DNA of 36,869 bases from a virus: positions 1 through 36,869 of the IMG/VR virus record IMGVR_UViG_3300027852_000108. The stretch is one strand, 5' to 3'. Numbering within the stretch: the stretch's first letter is position 1; the number at the start of each line of letters is the position of its first letter. A program made the translations under genes and the position numbers. This document shows positions 1 to 9,043 of the stretch, in pieces. The notes beneath the pieces were generated by a model. The model saw only the letters and a program-made list of their open reading frames with translations. It was not told the origin of the DNA and searched no databases.

Positions 1-1821
1 ATCCTTGCTATACTCCCAATCAGCTCCACCATCAGGTACCTTTACCGTGGTATCAGGAGACCCATCAAAAGCGTACCCTAAGAACCTTCCTGTGTCCGAA
101 GCATCTAAAATATTAACATCTGTCAAGTCTACGGGGTCAGCCGAAGCCACAACATACCTTTCTTTTTGTGAATACTGAGTAACTATGGTAGCGTCTGGCT
201 GTACCCCTCTACGCCGAACCGACACATTTATAAACTCATCCAGATCCAATTCAGTAAACGATGCAATATATGGATGACGCAGATCTAAGAAATGTAGAAA
301 ACGCTTTGTCACACCTCTGTACTCAAATTTATTATCCGTTGGGTCCTTACGCACACCATGCTCATTTTCGTACTCAGTACCCATAAGCTCTCTGTATACG
401 GTAAACTCTTGGTCTCCCCCTGAATTGGTAAACTTCAAGATGAACTTGGCTTGTCCTCCCGTCCATGGTATCACCGAACCATCCAGAAAGAATGGAGGAT
501 CATCCGGGCTGCTACTGCCTGAAGGCCTACCATCCGTCTCACACCCATTAGGACTAGGACAAGTGTTTATAGGGCTATGACCGCAGAGTTCGATAGGATG
601 GTACCCACCAGCAAACATTTCATCAGTGTTACAATCAATACCGGTGTTAAGCTCTTCTCTATGGCTTCTATCACATATTACCTCTACTCGTGCCGTTACT
701 TGTGTGTCTCCATCAAAATCTGTGGCAATGATTTGAGAATTCTCGTATATCATGTCTTGGATTATGTAATATCTGGCTATTGCGTGCAGACCCAACCCCT
801 CTCCATCCACACACTCTATATCATCGTCTTCCGAAACCGGCCATATTCCGGAATACGCACACCATACTCTAGGGTAGGTTATCCCAGGATATCGTTCATC
901 CAGATATATACTGTATTCATGCGTAGTACTACATGTCCCTCTACCCAATTGGCCTACATAGGTAAAGTCGAAACCACTCCCGGATATCTCACCAATAGAC
1001 AAAGCGTACTTAGAAAGACTTTCATCCGTGTACTCATCACCGTTCTCATCCTCGTACGTGGCATCCACCTCTCGCATACAAACCGCTTTAGTGCAGGACT
1101 CGTTAAAGAACCAGGGAGTAGTGGCCTCTTTAGCTTCTTCATCTATTTCATGCCCTGGTGTACCATGTTTACTTTGTCTGGGTATTCTGTGCAGCGTCAC
1201 GTAACCGTAAGGGTTGGTCTCTGCTTCATAGGCACTCCGCAAACTGTCTATAACCTCATCAATAAGCTCCCCTCTACTCCACCCTGCTACATTCATCCGG
1301 TACCCATAAACAACGTCTGCGGCCCCATCCTTGCATATAACAAATAAATGCCACACATCATCTACCAGCTTGGCTGCTGCCCCTAATACGGGTTTAAGGG
1401 TAACGGCTACTATCTTGCCATGGAAGTACACCTCAAAAGCTTTATCTGCATCCCAGTCATAGAAGTTGTCTGTAAAGTAGCGCATCCTGGCTCCGTTCCA
1501 GGTTAGAATTATACGCTCTTCCTGTCCATCGGGTAGGGTTCGTATTACGGGGCCGCGCCAATCGATATTCCCATACACATGGTTTCCTGGTGTGTTTGCT
1601 TTCGCCCACTTATCTTCGCGTCTTGCAAGCAGCTTAGTTTGGTTAGGTCCCTCTAGGGTACCCATAGGAAGGGGTGCACCATCCTCTGTACTAAAAGGAT
1701 AGCCCCAACCTTTATCCGCACTATTCGTAGGGTGTGTTATGAAAGTAGCCAGATACGGAACTACTTCAGTTATTGTTGTATGTGGGTTTTGGTACCCATC
1801 CACCCATGCGTAGTCTGCCAT
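1..1821 (-). CDS. Large tail-region structural protein, 3' end cut by window
   Basis: This reading frame starts at ATG 1821 (MADYAWVDGYQNP...) and stays open for 607 codons to the left edge, so its C-terminus is outside the window. It begins one base after the stop of the 132-residue gene, as expected for a translationally coupled tail operon. I recognise no domain. The visible protein is acidic, rich in Trp, Tyr and Gly, with a Cys-containing stretch around residues 340-450 (CDGETDG-like segments). Position after tape measure and several tail genes suggests a tail-tip or receptor-interacting component; that is inferred from gene order only. Confidence 0.8.
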   Translation of the reverse strand, partial: MADYAWVDGYQNPHTTITEVVPYLATFITHPTNSADKGWGYPFSTEDGAPLPMGTLEGPNQTKLLARREDKWAKANTPGNHVYGNIDWRGPVIRTLPDGQEERIILTWNGARMRYFTDNFYDWDADKAFEVYFHGKIVAVTLKPVLGAAAKLVDDVWHLFVICKDGAADVVYGYRMNVAGWSRGELIDEVIDSLRSAYEAETNPYGYVTLHRIPRQSKHGTPGHEIDEEAKEATTPWFFNESCTKAVCMREVDATYEDENGDEYTDESLSKYALSIGEISGSGFDFTYVGQLGRGTCSTTHEYSIYLDERYPGITYPRVWCAYSGIWPVSEDDDIECVDGEGLGLHAIARYYIIQDMIYENSQIIATDFDGDTQVTARVEVICDRSHREELNTGIDCNTDEMFAGGYHPIELCGHSPINTCPSPNGCETDGRPSGSSSPDDPPFFLDGSVIPWTGGQAKFILKFTNSGGDQEFTVYRELMGTEYENEHGVRKDPTDNKFEYRGVTKRFLHFLDLRHPYIASFTELDLDEFINVSVRRRGVQPDATIVTQYSQKERYVVASADPVDLTDVNILDASDTGRFLGYAFDGSPDTTVKVPDGGADWEYSKD

Positions 1822-1822
1822 A

Positions 1823-2221
1823 TCATAATACCCATTCACCTATTTCCCGCTGCATGGCTACCCACATTGCTGCGGCTGTTTCTTTAAGCTCTGAAGGGAG
1901 ATGTGCATTCTCCCTCCATTTAAGCTCTACATCCGGGCTACCAGATCCTGCCCTGACTTGATGCTCTCCAGATATCTTTATAGGCAACCCTGTAACTCTA
2001 TCCTTATTCTTAATATCTGGTGGGTTATACGTCCTGAGCCTTAATCTACCACTAATATCTACAGAAAGAATAGCATAGCAAACTTCAACCTTAGCAAGAA
2101 AAGTACCAGCATAATCCTCCGGCACCTCCCCTACTAAGAATACCCCTTCTTCGGTTAACTCTCCCTCGATGTATAATCTCTTATACTCAAGCAGACGCTG
2201 CATTGCATTCTCAAAACTCAT
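1823..2221 (-). CDS. Hypothetical tail-region protein, 132 aa
   Basis: A 132-residue acidic protein (MSFENAMQRLLEYKR...) between two larger structural genes, starting one base after the stop of the 405-residue gene. The N-terminal third looks helical, followed by a beta-rich segment ending in IGEWVL. No family is recognised. The tight spacing on both sides places it in the tail operon, so a virion or tail-assembly role is likely but unproven. Confidence 0.8.
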   Translation of the reverse strand: MSFENAMQRLLEYKRLYIEGELTEEGVFLVGEVPEDYAGTFLAKVEVCYAILSVDISGRLRLRTYNPPDIKNKDRVTGLPIKISGEHQVRAGSGSPDVELKWRENAHLPSELKETAAAMWVAMQREIGEWVL

Positions 2222-2222
2222 A

Positions 2223-3440
2223 TCAGCCTTCTTTCATTGTTGGGGGCTCTACCATTAAGTACGCAGATTGTGTGCCCTTAAAAGCAATCACATGCGCATT
2301 TTTAAAACCATCCTCTATCTTAGCAGCATTGCTTATGTCAAACTCCAGCTTATACCCTCTAAAGGATATAGAGTAGGAAGCGTGTACCACCCCATAAACC
2401 TCAATTACCTTACTGCCCATACCTACTGCTACAATCTCATCCTCCCCCACTATTCTAGGTTTAGGATTCTTGTAAGTATGTTCATTTAACCAGTCCACGT
2501 CTACCACTCTATCTCCTGGTTTGGCAAAGCTGGGAGATACAGAACTTCCCCATTTATTCCAAAAACCACTTACCCTACGAACATCAACGCGACTACTTGG
2601 TTGGTAGTGCATATTAACGCTGGTAGATCCACTGAAGGTGAGTACGTCCTCTACTTGTTCGTTGCCATCCTCAGTACCATCCCTAGTTAATGTACCATTG
2701 GATATGTGCACAGATGCTGATACATTAGGAATAACACGAACTTTACACCATGCGGATAGGATATCACCTGAAGTAGAGAAACTAGACACCTTGGGTGGGT
2801 AATCTTTATTCAGCTCTATCTTCAATGAGGGTAAAGCTGCTTCCTGCGCCCTCTGTACGAAAACCTCTACCTCTCCACAATCCGGAGGACTTAGAGTAAT
2901 GTTAGCCGTTGCGCCGTCTGCGAAATTGACTGCAACTATAGTGGATTCGCTGTACCCGCCTGTCGTCATAAAACTACCAAGGGCGGAGTACGTAGCCTTG
3001 CATGGGGTTCCTGAGAACTCAAAAACATAAAGCTGGTACGGGGCATCGTACCTGATCTTTATTAATCCATACCCTTCCTCACTCGACCTTATCACATTAC
3101 GAACGGCATCAAAGCTAAAAGAAACCGTAATAGCTTCTCCATCCTTGTTATAGAATGTACCTACTTGCTGTATTATTACATGCTCCCCTTTGACATACCC
3201 TACGCCTACTTCCCGGTTCCCAGTAAAGACGTGAGTCTCCTTCACATGCTTGTAGTCTACGCCCCGTTTCGATAACCCCCCGGAAGTCTTTAAAATCTGA
3301 TCCGGATGTGCTGGGTACAGGCGTAGGAATAGCGTGTGATCCTCATCTGTGGTGCGTTCGCTATCCTGCTCCCAGCGAAGTGCTCCGGTTTTATCGTCAT
3401 CAAAACTAACAACAACCGACGATTGTAAAACGTCTGACAT
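2223..3440 (-). CDS. Hypothetical tail structural protein, 405 aa
   Basis: A 405-residue protein (MSDVLQSSVVVSFDDD...) made almost entirely of predicted beta strands with repeated short polar loops, as in Ig-like or tail-fold virion proteins. No named domain is recognised. The start has a GAGGTG ribosome site five bases upstream, and the 37-base gap before it contains a complete 16-bp palindrome (3453-3468) ending 12 bases before ATG. Downstream of tape measure in the tail operon; probable distal tail component, by context only. Confidence 0.8.
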   Translation of the reverse strand: MSDVLQSSVVVSFDDDKTGALRWEQDSERTTDEDHTLFLRLYPAHPDQILKTSGGLSKRGVDYKHVKETHVFTGNREVGVGYVKGEHVIIQQVGTFYNKDGEAITVSFSFDAVRNVIRSSEEGYGLIKIRYDAPYQLYVFEFSGTPCKATYSALGSFMTTGGYSESTIVAVNFADGATANITLSPPDCGEVEVFVQRAQEAALPSLKIELNKDYPPKVSSFSTSGDILSAWCKVRVIPNVSASVHISNGTLTRDGTEDGNEQVEDVLTFSGSTSVNMHYQPSSRVDVRRVSGFWNKWGSSVSPSFAKPGDRVVDVDWLNEHTYKNPKPRIVGEDEIVAVGMGSKVIEVYGVVHASYSISFRGYKLEFDISNAAKIEDGFKNAHVIAFKGTQSAYLMVEPPTMKEG

Positions 3441-3452
3441 GTATCACCTCAT

Positions 3453-3468
3453 TTGCAATCAATTTCAA
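3453..3468. promoter_or_regulatory. 16-bp palindromic operator-like site (copy 1)
   Basis: The plus strand reads TTGCAATCAATTTCAA, an exact copy of the commonest form of the dispersed element. It fills the short gap between two tail genes, and on the transcript it ends 12 bases before the ATG of the 405-residue gene, immediately 5' of its GAGGTG ribosome site. Confidence 0.75.
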
Positions 3469-3477
3469 TCGCGGGTT

Positions 3478-4479
3478 TTATGCGCTTTCTCCATCTATAC
3501 CCACGATAACGGAATCGCCAGAAAGGGAACTTGCGCCTGCTGGAACGATCCGCTTGTACCATACGGGGATAGCACACGGAGAGGTGGTGAAGGTTATGGT
3601 ATCTCCAGACGCATAAGTACCACTGTACCCTGCGGCATCCATGGTGAAATACGGTTTGCTGTAATCAGCGTTATTCGGTTGTAATGTGCTGGATGTATTA
3701 CCAGAACCTACAGCGCCTAAAGTGTCACCAACCAAGTCAAATGCGGTACTTGAAGTGAAAGTTAGAGTCCAGCTCTGCTCAATACCTGAGATATGGTCTA
3801 CCAATATAGGGTAGGTAGTATCATCATAGTCACCATCACCGGCTGTAGTTACTACAAAAGAACCATAAGCAGCTGCAATATCCCCCTCTTCCATCACAGA
3901 AGAAACTCTGGTATCTGCGGCTGCGTAAGCGTTTGCCAAAGCCGGGGTAAAGGCAAGGGTGGCAACGTCCCCAACGTACGTGGCATCAGCTGTTAATGTG
4001 ACATACTCCTCATTTCCTGTAGCATCATCCACGTCATCTTTGTCGCTAATACGAACTAGCATGCCGTCTTTGAAGTAATCCAGTGCGCTATCCTCTGTCA
4101 TTACATCAACAGCGGTAACTGCGGCCAATACATCCGCATTAAGGTCCCCACAACCATACTGCTGCTCTGAACCAGTAATAGAGGACTCAGTGTCTGTCTG
4201 CGTACCAGGAAAAATAGTAACGCTATCATCGCCTGGGGTGAAGGTTTCGATAAACACCCGAGACCTTATTAGGGTTAGATCGTCATCATTGGCTATATGG
4301 ATGAATACTTTACGGTACTTAGTAGATCCTGCCGTGCGTTCTGACTGGGGCACGTCTGGCCATATGTTATTCTTTACGCCGGTAACGCTCTCTACTGCGG
4401 TTAGTCTTCCACCGTTAGAGCCTGCATCCGAACGCTCTTGTGGCTGACGCCATATCATTTCTGAGGATAATATACTCAT
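3478..4479 (-). CDS. Tail protein following tape measure, 333 aa
   Basis: A 333-residue protein (MSILSSEMIWRQPQ...) whose N-terminal region (residues about 30-90: GVKNNIWPDVPQSERTAG, then a KVFIHIANDDD segment) resembles a family of siphophage virion proteins encoded just after tape measure; I know that family only as tail-associated, without a defined function. The rest is Ser/Thr/Gly-rich and beta-rich. It lies between the 128- and 405-residue tail genes in one operon. Distal tail or tail-tip role is inferred. Confidence 0.75.
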   Translation of the reverse strand: MSILSSEMIWRQPQERSDAGSNGGRLTAVESVTGVKNNIWPDVPQSERTAGSTKYRKVFIHIANDDDLTLIRSRVFIETFTPGDDSVTIFPGTQTDTESSITGSEQQYGCGDLNADVLAAVTAVDVMTEDSALDYFKDGMLVRISDKDDVDDATGNEEYVTLTADATYVGDVATLAFTPALANAYAAADTRVSSVMEEGDIAAAYGSFVVTTAGDGDYDDTTYPILVDHISGIEQSWTLTFTSSTAFDLVGDTLGAVGSGNTSSTLQPNNADYSKPYFTMDAAGYSGTYASGDTITFTTSPCAIPVWYKRIVPAGASSLSGDSVIVGIDGESA

Positions 4480-4487
4480 GATGTCTC

Positions 4488-4874
4488 CTAAACAGTCATT
4501 AACTTAATAGTTGCGGTGTAGTAGCCTGCTGGAGCCTGTGCCCCTATTTGGTTTAGTGGTTCCGCCTCAAAAGCAGGTCTCTCATGGTGTCGAAACAACA
4601 CAGAAGCGGTCATAGAACCTACGGTTAAGGATAACACAGATCCAGCTTGGTTAGCCAGCACATGTATCGCTTGTACTTGGGCTTTGGTTAGCCACCCTTG
4701 GGCTTCGGTAGCCACCAAAGTAATTGGTGTGCCTCGATACAGATCCTTAGATATGACTACCGGGGCTCCTCCCAGAGTTCGTTTAAAAGTCTGAACTACC
4801 CCCTGACTGGTTTCAAACTCGTCAACCCACAACATGTGGTTACTGAGTGTGACCCCACCTAATATAATAGCCAT
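4488..4874 (-). CDS. Small tail protein, 128 aa
   Basis: A 128-residue protein (MAIILGGVTLSNHMLW...) starting two bases after the tape measure stop. It has the beta-rich layout of small siphophage tail-tip proteins that follow tape measure, with a central LTKAQVQAIHVLANQ helix. Spacing is consistent with translational coupling. It could be a distal-tail or minor tail protein; the assignment rests on position and general fold appearance. Confidence 0.75.
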   Translation of the reverse strand: MAIILGGVTLSNHMLWVDEFETSQGVVQTFKRTLGGAPVVISKDLYRGTPITLVATEAQGWLTKAQVQAIHVLANQAGSVLSLTVGSMTASVLFRHHERPAFEAEPLNQIGAQAPAGYYTATIKLMTV

Positions 4875-4876
4875 GG

Positions 4877-7800
4877 TTAACCTCTATCCATATTCTTAAA
4901 AATACTTACAAGCTCTTTAGCCTGTTGCCTCTCCCCGTACAGGGTAAACTCTTTGCCTCCGAGATTCAGGGTAATGCTACCTACGCTAGTACCACCGTTT
5001 TGTGCTCCCCCACCTGCGTATGCCGGTAGGCCATTCTTGATCTTCTTGCCTCTACCGCCTCTAGCCATATTTTGCAGGCCTGCAAAGAACCCAGAGCCAA
5101 AGAAACTGGTAGTAAGAGCATCCATAACAAACTCGCCATTAGACAACCATGCGGGTATCGAATCACTAGTGCCAGAACCAGGGCCGCTAATATAACCACC
5201 TCTGGCGCGTTGCTCGATTGTCTTCCCTGTCGGACCTACCAAAGTTTTCAGATGTGCTTTTTCTATATTCAACTCCAAACCCTGTATTTTAAGTAGGTGC
5301 TTCTTAATGGCTACAGGATCTGTCTTGGCCTCCACCTCTATTTCGGGTTTTGTTTTCTGTGCGGCCTCTACTGCTGCTGTCACACTCTCAACAATAGCTC
5401 CTGGACGTACACTCATTTCTACATCCTTAAACGCCCCACTAGCCTCCAACAAACCTCTACTAAGAGACTCACGTACGGCTACATGAAACCCATCAAGACC
5501 TTCTACCGTGCCTTTCCTAACTTGATTAGATAGATCTGTTACGTCTATTTCCTGCGCTGCATCATAAGGATTACTGGCTGCTGTATTCAGCTCCCTAATA
5601 GTAGACTGTAAACCTGTGGCTGCTCCTTTGAATACTGTCTCTGCCTTGTTTAGTATTTCATCAAAATTAGAAAAGGTGGAACGCATGTTATCTACTACGC
5701 CTTTCGCTTTCTCGAAGGCATTAACGATTCCTTGCGAAGCTTTAGCCCACTTCTCCGCTGTCTCTGAAGCTGATTTATCTGCTGATTTATTGGCGTTCTT
5801 AATACCATCCCCTAACTCTTTACCCACCTCCGTTGCCTTACTAACCATATTAGTTATTTCAGCTTCGGTAAACTTGAGTGATGTTTTACCAAAAATATTA
5901 ACAGACTTCAACTCCTGCGCTTCACTTACCACTGCTAGCGCCTCATCCATATCTTTTTTGGATTTATCCTTAAGTGCAAAAAACTTATCTATGTCTCCAG
6001 CTTTGGCTGCTACATTAGCTTCTTGCATTAACTTCTTGGATCTCTCCAGTAACAAGTTATAGCGCTCGGTTATGTTTGCGGCTTTGAGGTTAGCAGTTTC
6101 CTTAGTGTGCTCATTCTCCAGGTCTGCAAGTTTCTCCTTTTTCTTGTTCGTTAGATACTTAGCGGTTGACTTGTCCGCAATAGCAATACGTGCATCGTAG
6201 AACTTCTCAATCTCTGCCTTACGCTCCTCGTACTCATCATCCAAAGTTTCCAATTTGCTGTCTATCTTAATCTCCATCTTAAGTTCAGCAAATCTAGTTT
6301 TGAAGTTAACTGCAAACTTGGCTATTTTAGCATTAAGAGCGATCACTTCATTAGCCGTATTGTTAAAAGCAGACTTAGCTTTCTTGGCGTAAGACTCCGC
6401 TGCCTTACCGATTAACTCATACCCTTCTTTCAGGTTCTTCAGCTTTATGTAATTAAAAACAGCAACATTCGCATTCTCTCGCATCTGCTGGGCAATCTGG
6501 TCTCCGTACTTAAACTGAAGATTCGATATACGATCTGCATAATCCTTAATAGCTGGATCACTCATCGCTTTTACCTGATTAGCCAGCATAAGCTGGTTAC
6601 CTGACATCCCCTCCCGTAGTTTAGCCTGCTGTGCTATCCACCCATCAGTTTTTGTTTGTATGATACTAATCTGCGTTGCGACCTCTTTAACTCTTTTCGG
6701 GTCATACCCATCCGCATCTACATCCAGCTTAGCGAGAGCTTCCGACTCCTTCTTTAGATCTTTTACGGTAGTTCGCGCTTCTCTCACCGCGCCTTCTAGT
6801 TTAGCATAGGCTGCTGTCTGTTGATCGAAACGCCTTTGTATTTCAGGGGTAGTGAGATCCTTAAGATGTGCCTCGGCCTTGATTAGACTTTCAGAATACG
6901 AAACTAAAGATTTGGAAGCCCGATCATACTGACCGTTGGTTGCGGCCAGTTTCTGCTGTGCCGCCTCCAATTGTTTGTTCATATCCGCCAACTGCTTCTC
7001 TGCAGTCTCATCGAACTTTAAGGAGCCTGCAAAAACCCGATCCTTCATTAGCTTAATAGAGGCAGATAATTCCTGTACCTTAACTTCTGCTGCATCCATG
7101 GCTGCTTTGTATTTACCCAGATCTCCACGCATATACTCTATAGCAGCATCCCCAGCCTCTACTGCATTACGTAACTCCGTAAACGTCTTTACCAACCCCT
7201 GTGTATCCTTGATAGCATCCTCAGTACTTAGATTTACATAATAATCAACTTGACGATCTGCGGCTTTGGCTGTGCCATCTTCTGTGAACAGAGTGTCTAT
7301 CTTTTTCTGGAACTCCTCAAAATCTGAATACGCATCCGCCTTGGCCTTTGCGGCTTTACGATTAGCAGCTGCACTCAAGCGTTCGTACTCTGCGGTAGTC
7401 TTATCTGTAAAACCAAGAAACTCCAATATCTCATCCTTGAATGTGAGAAACAGTACCGAAGCGATAGCTAGGGTCTGTCCTACTGGACCCAGTGCAAAAG
7501 CTACAACCGCACCCAAACCAGCAAAGGCTGCTCTTAAACCCAGCATAGCTTTCCCAAGTATACCCACTGTCTTAGTGGTCCCTGTAATAGCTTTCTGTGC
7601 TATCCCTGCGCTCTTCTGTGCGTTACCAAACAAAGAGCCTAGAACCCCTCCTAGACCGGCTGAACCGGCTGCTGCCGACGCTGTAGCCGACGTGGCGGTA
7701 AATGCGGCAACTGAAGCGCCTAACGTAGACATATACGCTATTAGTATTTTTACTTTTTTAATAACTGCACCAAACCCTACTGCCCACCCTATCAAAGTAG

Positions 7801-9043
7801 CCGCTACTTTGTATTGTATAAATAGCTTTATCCAATTACCAAGATTAGTCCACTCTACGTTAAGATTCGCAACCCAACGAACTGCGTCACCAATACTACC
7901 TATCATGCCAGCTAAGCCTTCACCCAATTTCTGGAAATAAGCTATAACTTCTTCATCCCGCAACGCGGCGGATAGTTTCTCTATGTTTGCTACCAGTATA
8001 GGTAGTACTCTGTCCCCGGCCTCGATGGCCAATCCAGCAAAAGAAGCTTTTAGTACATCGGTCTGTTTGACCACAGTACGCATGATGCGTTCATACTCAG
8101 CTACGGAAGATGTGCCTTCCTCAAATCCCTTATTTGAGATCCGCTGCATCCTGTTAAGAATTGCAAAATCATTAGCTGCGTCGCCTACCAGCTTAGAAGC
8201 CAAGGCGTATAATCTACCAGAACCAAATAGTTCTTTAGTGAGTGCTGCGGACTCTGCCGATTCCATCTCAGCAAGTACGGCTAATACCTCTTTAAGAGCC
8301 GCAGTTGAGTCGTCCTTGACCTTACGTACCCAAGCTGACTGGGTGACCCCCATAGCTGCAGAGAATTTCTTACCTTCAGCAAGTAGGTTACCCAAGAACT
8401 TGACTAAGCCTGTACCTGCCTGTTCATTTGGGACACCAACTTGTCGTGCGGTAGCTGCGAGTGCTGCAACGTCTTGCAGAGATGCTTGTGACGTGTTGCC
8501 TACCCGACGCATGATATCGATAAGGTCGGTACCAGATGCTACGGAGTTGTTAGATAGTTCATTGATAGTAGAGAAGACTTTCTCCACATCCCCTACGGCT
8601 GTTCCGAAGATGGAACTGATCTGGGCTCCACCTGCCGCAACAGCTTCTACAGATAACCCCAAGGTCACAGACGCCCTAGCTACGGATTCTGTGAATGCCT
8701 CAATGGAAGCCCTGCCTTCATTACCTAGACCTAACTGTCCTGCGATAGCTGCGATATTGGCCAGCTCTACGGCGGACGTACCCAGCTCCTTAGACATGGT
8801 AACCAAGGAACCGGATAGCCTTTTGATATCCTGATCTGCGTAACCTGTGGTCTTAGCCACATCCGCCATAGCTCTTTCAAATTTGGCGGCAGATACTATA
8901 GGGAACAAGACAGTCTTGAGAGTAGCTAGAGCAGCTGATATGGCACCTACCGTTCTGATAACGGATGATTCAAAACCCTTCAAAGGTCTCGAAGCATTGT
9001 CCCTCATCCCTACTCTAATATTGAGATCGACATTCTCAGCCAT
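4877..9043 (-). CDS. Tail tape measure protein, 1388 aa
   Basis: The longest gene in the window. The N-terminal region (residues about 55-390) has the TP901/PhageMin_Tail pattern (FERAMADVAKTTGYA, then ELANIAAIAGQLG). Hydrophobic segments lie near residues 405-450 and 495-535, and long Lys/Glu/Ala coiled-coil stretches fill 540-1150. The C-terminus has the GGYISGPGSGTSDS / AWLSNGEFV block typical of tape measures. It sets tail length and is threaded through the tail tube. Its start overlaps the end of the GT frameshift product by eight bases. At roughly 0.15 nm per residue the length suggests a tail of about 200 nm (family rule of thumb, inference). Confidence 0.95.
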   Translation of the reverse strand: MAENVDLNIRVGMRDNASRPLKGFESSVIRTVGAISAALATLKTVLFPIVSAAKFERAMADVAKTTGYADQDIKRLSGSLVTMSKELGTSAVELANIAAIAGQLGLGNEGRASIEAFTESVARASVTLGLSVEAVAAGGAQISSIFGTAVGDVEKVFSTINELSNNSVASGTDLIDIMRRVGNTSQASLQDVAALAATARQVGVPNEQAGTGLVKFLGNLLAEGKKFSAAMGVTQSAWVRKVKDDSTAALKEVLAVLAEMESAESAALTKELFGSGRLYALASKLVGDAANDFAILNRMQRISNKGFEEGTSSVAEYERIMRTVVKQTDVLKASFAGLAIEAGDRVLPILVANIEKLSAALRDEEVIAYFQKLGEGLAGMIGSIGDAVRWVANLNVEWTNLGNWIKLFIQYKVAATLIGWAVGFGAVIKKVKILIAYMSTLGASVAAFTATSATASAAAGSAGLGGVLGSLFGNAQKSAGIAQKAITGTTKTVGILGKAMLGLRAAFAGLGAVVAFALGPVGQTLAIASVLFLTFKDEILEFLGFTDKTTAEYERLSAAANRKAAKAKADAYSDFEEFQKKIDTLFTEDGTAKAADRQVDYYVNLSTEDAIKDTQGLVKTFTELRNAVEAGDAAIEYMRGDLGKYKAAMDAAEVKVQELSASIKLMKDRVFAGSLKFDETAEKQLADMNKQLEAAQQKLAATNGQYDRASKSLVSYSESLIKAEAHLKDLTTPEIQRRFDQQTAAYAKLEGAVREARTTVKDLKKESEALAKLDVDADGYDPKRVKEVATQISIIQTKTDGWIAQQAKLREGMSGNQLMLANQVKAMSDPAIKDYADRISNLQFKYGDQIAQQMRENANVAVFNYIKLKNLKEGYELIGKAAESYAKKAKSAFNNTANEVIALNAKIAKFAVNFKTRFAELKMEIKIDSKLETLDDEYEERKAEIEKFYDARIAIADKSTAKYLTNKKKEKLADLENEHTKETANLKAANITERYNLLLERSKKLMQEANVAAKAGDIDKFFALKDKSKKDMDEALAVVSEAQELKSVNIFGKTSLKFTEAEITNMVSKATEVGKELGDGIKNANKSADKSASETAEKWAKASQGIVNAFEKAKGVVDNMRSTFSNFDEILNKAETVFKGAATGLQSTIRELNTAASNPYDAAQEIDVTDLSNQVRKGTVEGLDGFHVAVRESLSRGLLEASGAFKDVEMSVRPGAIVESVTAAVEAAQKTKPEIEVEAKTDPVAIKKHLLKIQGLELNIEKAHLKTLVGPTGKTIEQRARGGYISGPGSGTSDSIPAWLSNGEFVMDALTTSFFGSGFFAGLQNMARGGRGKKIKNGLPAYAGGGAQNGGTSVGSITLNLGGKEFTLYGERQQAKELVSIFKNMDRG

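Noticed and set aside
954-1347. Plus- and minus-strand open frames inside the left-edge gene
   Set aside because: They are shadows of the 607-codon minus-strand frame, lack ribosome sites and have unlikely composition.
5616-8834. Long plus-strand open frames opposite the tape measure gene
   Set aside because: Ser/Ala-rich mirror frames of a long Ala/Lys-rich gene; no ribosome sites or plausible protein features.
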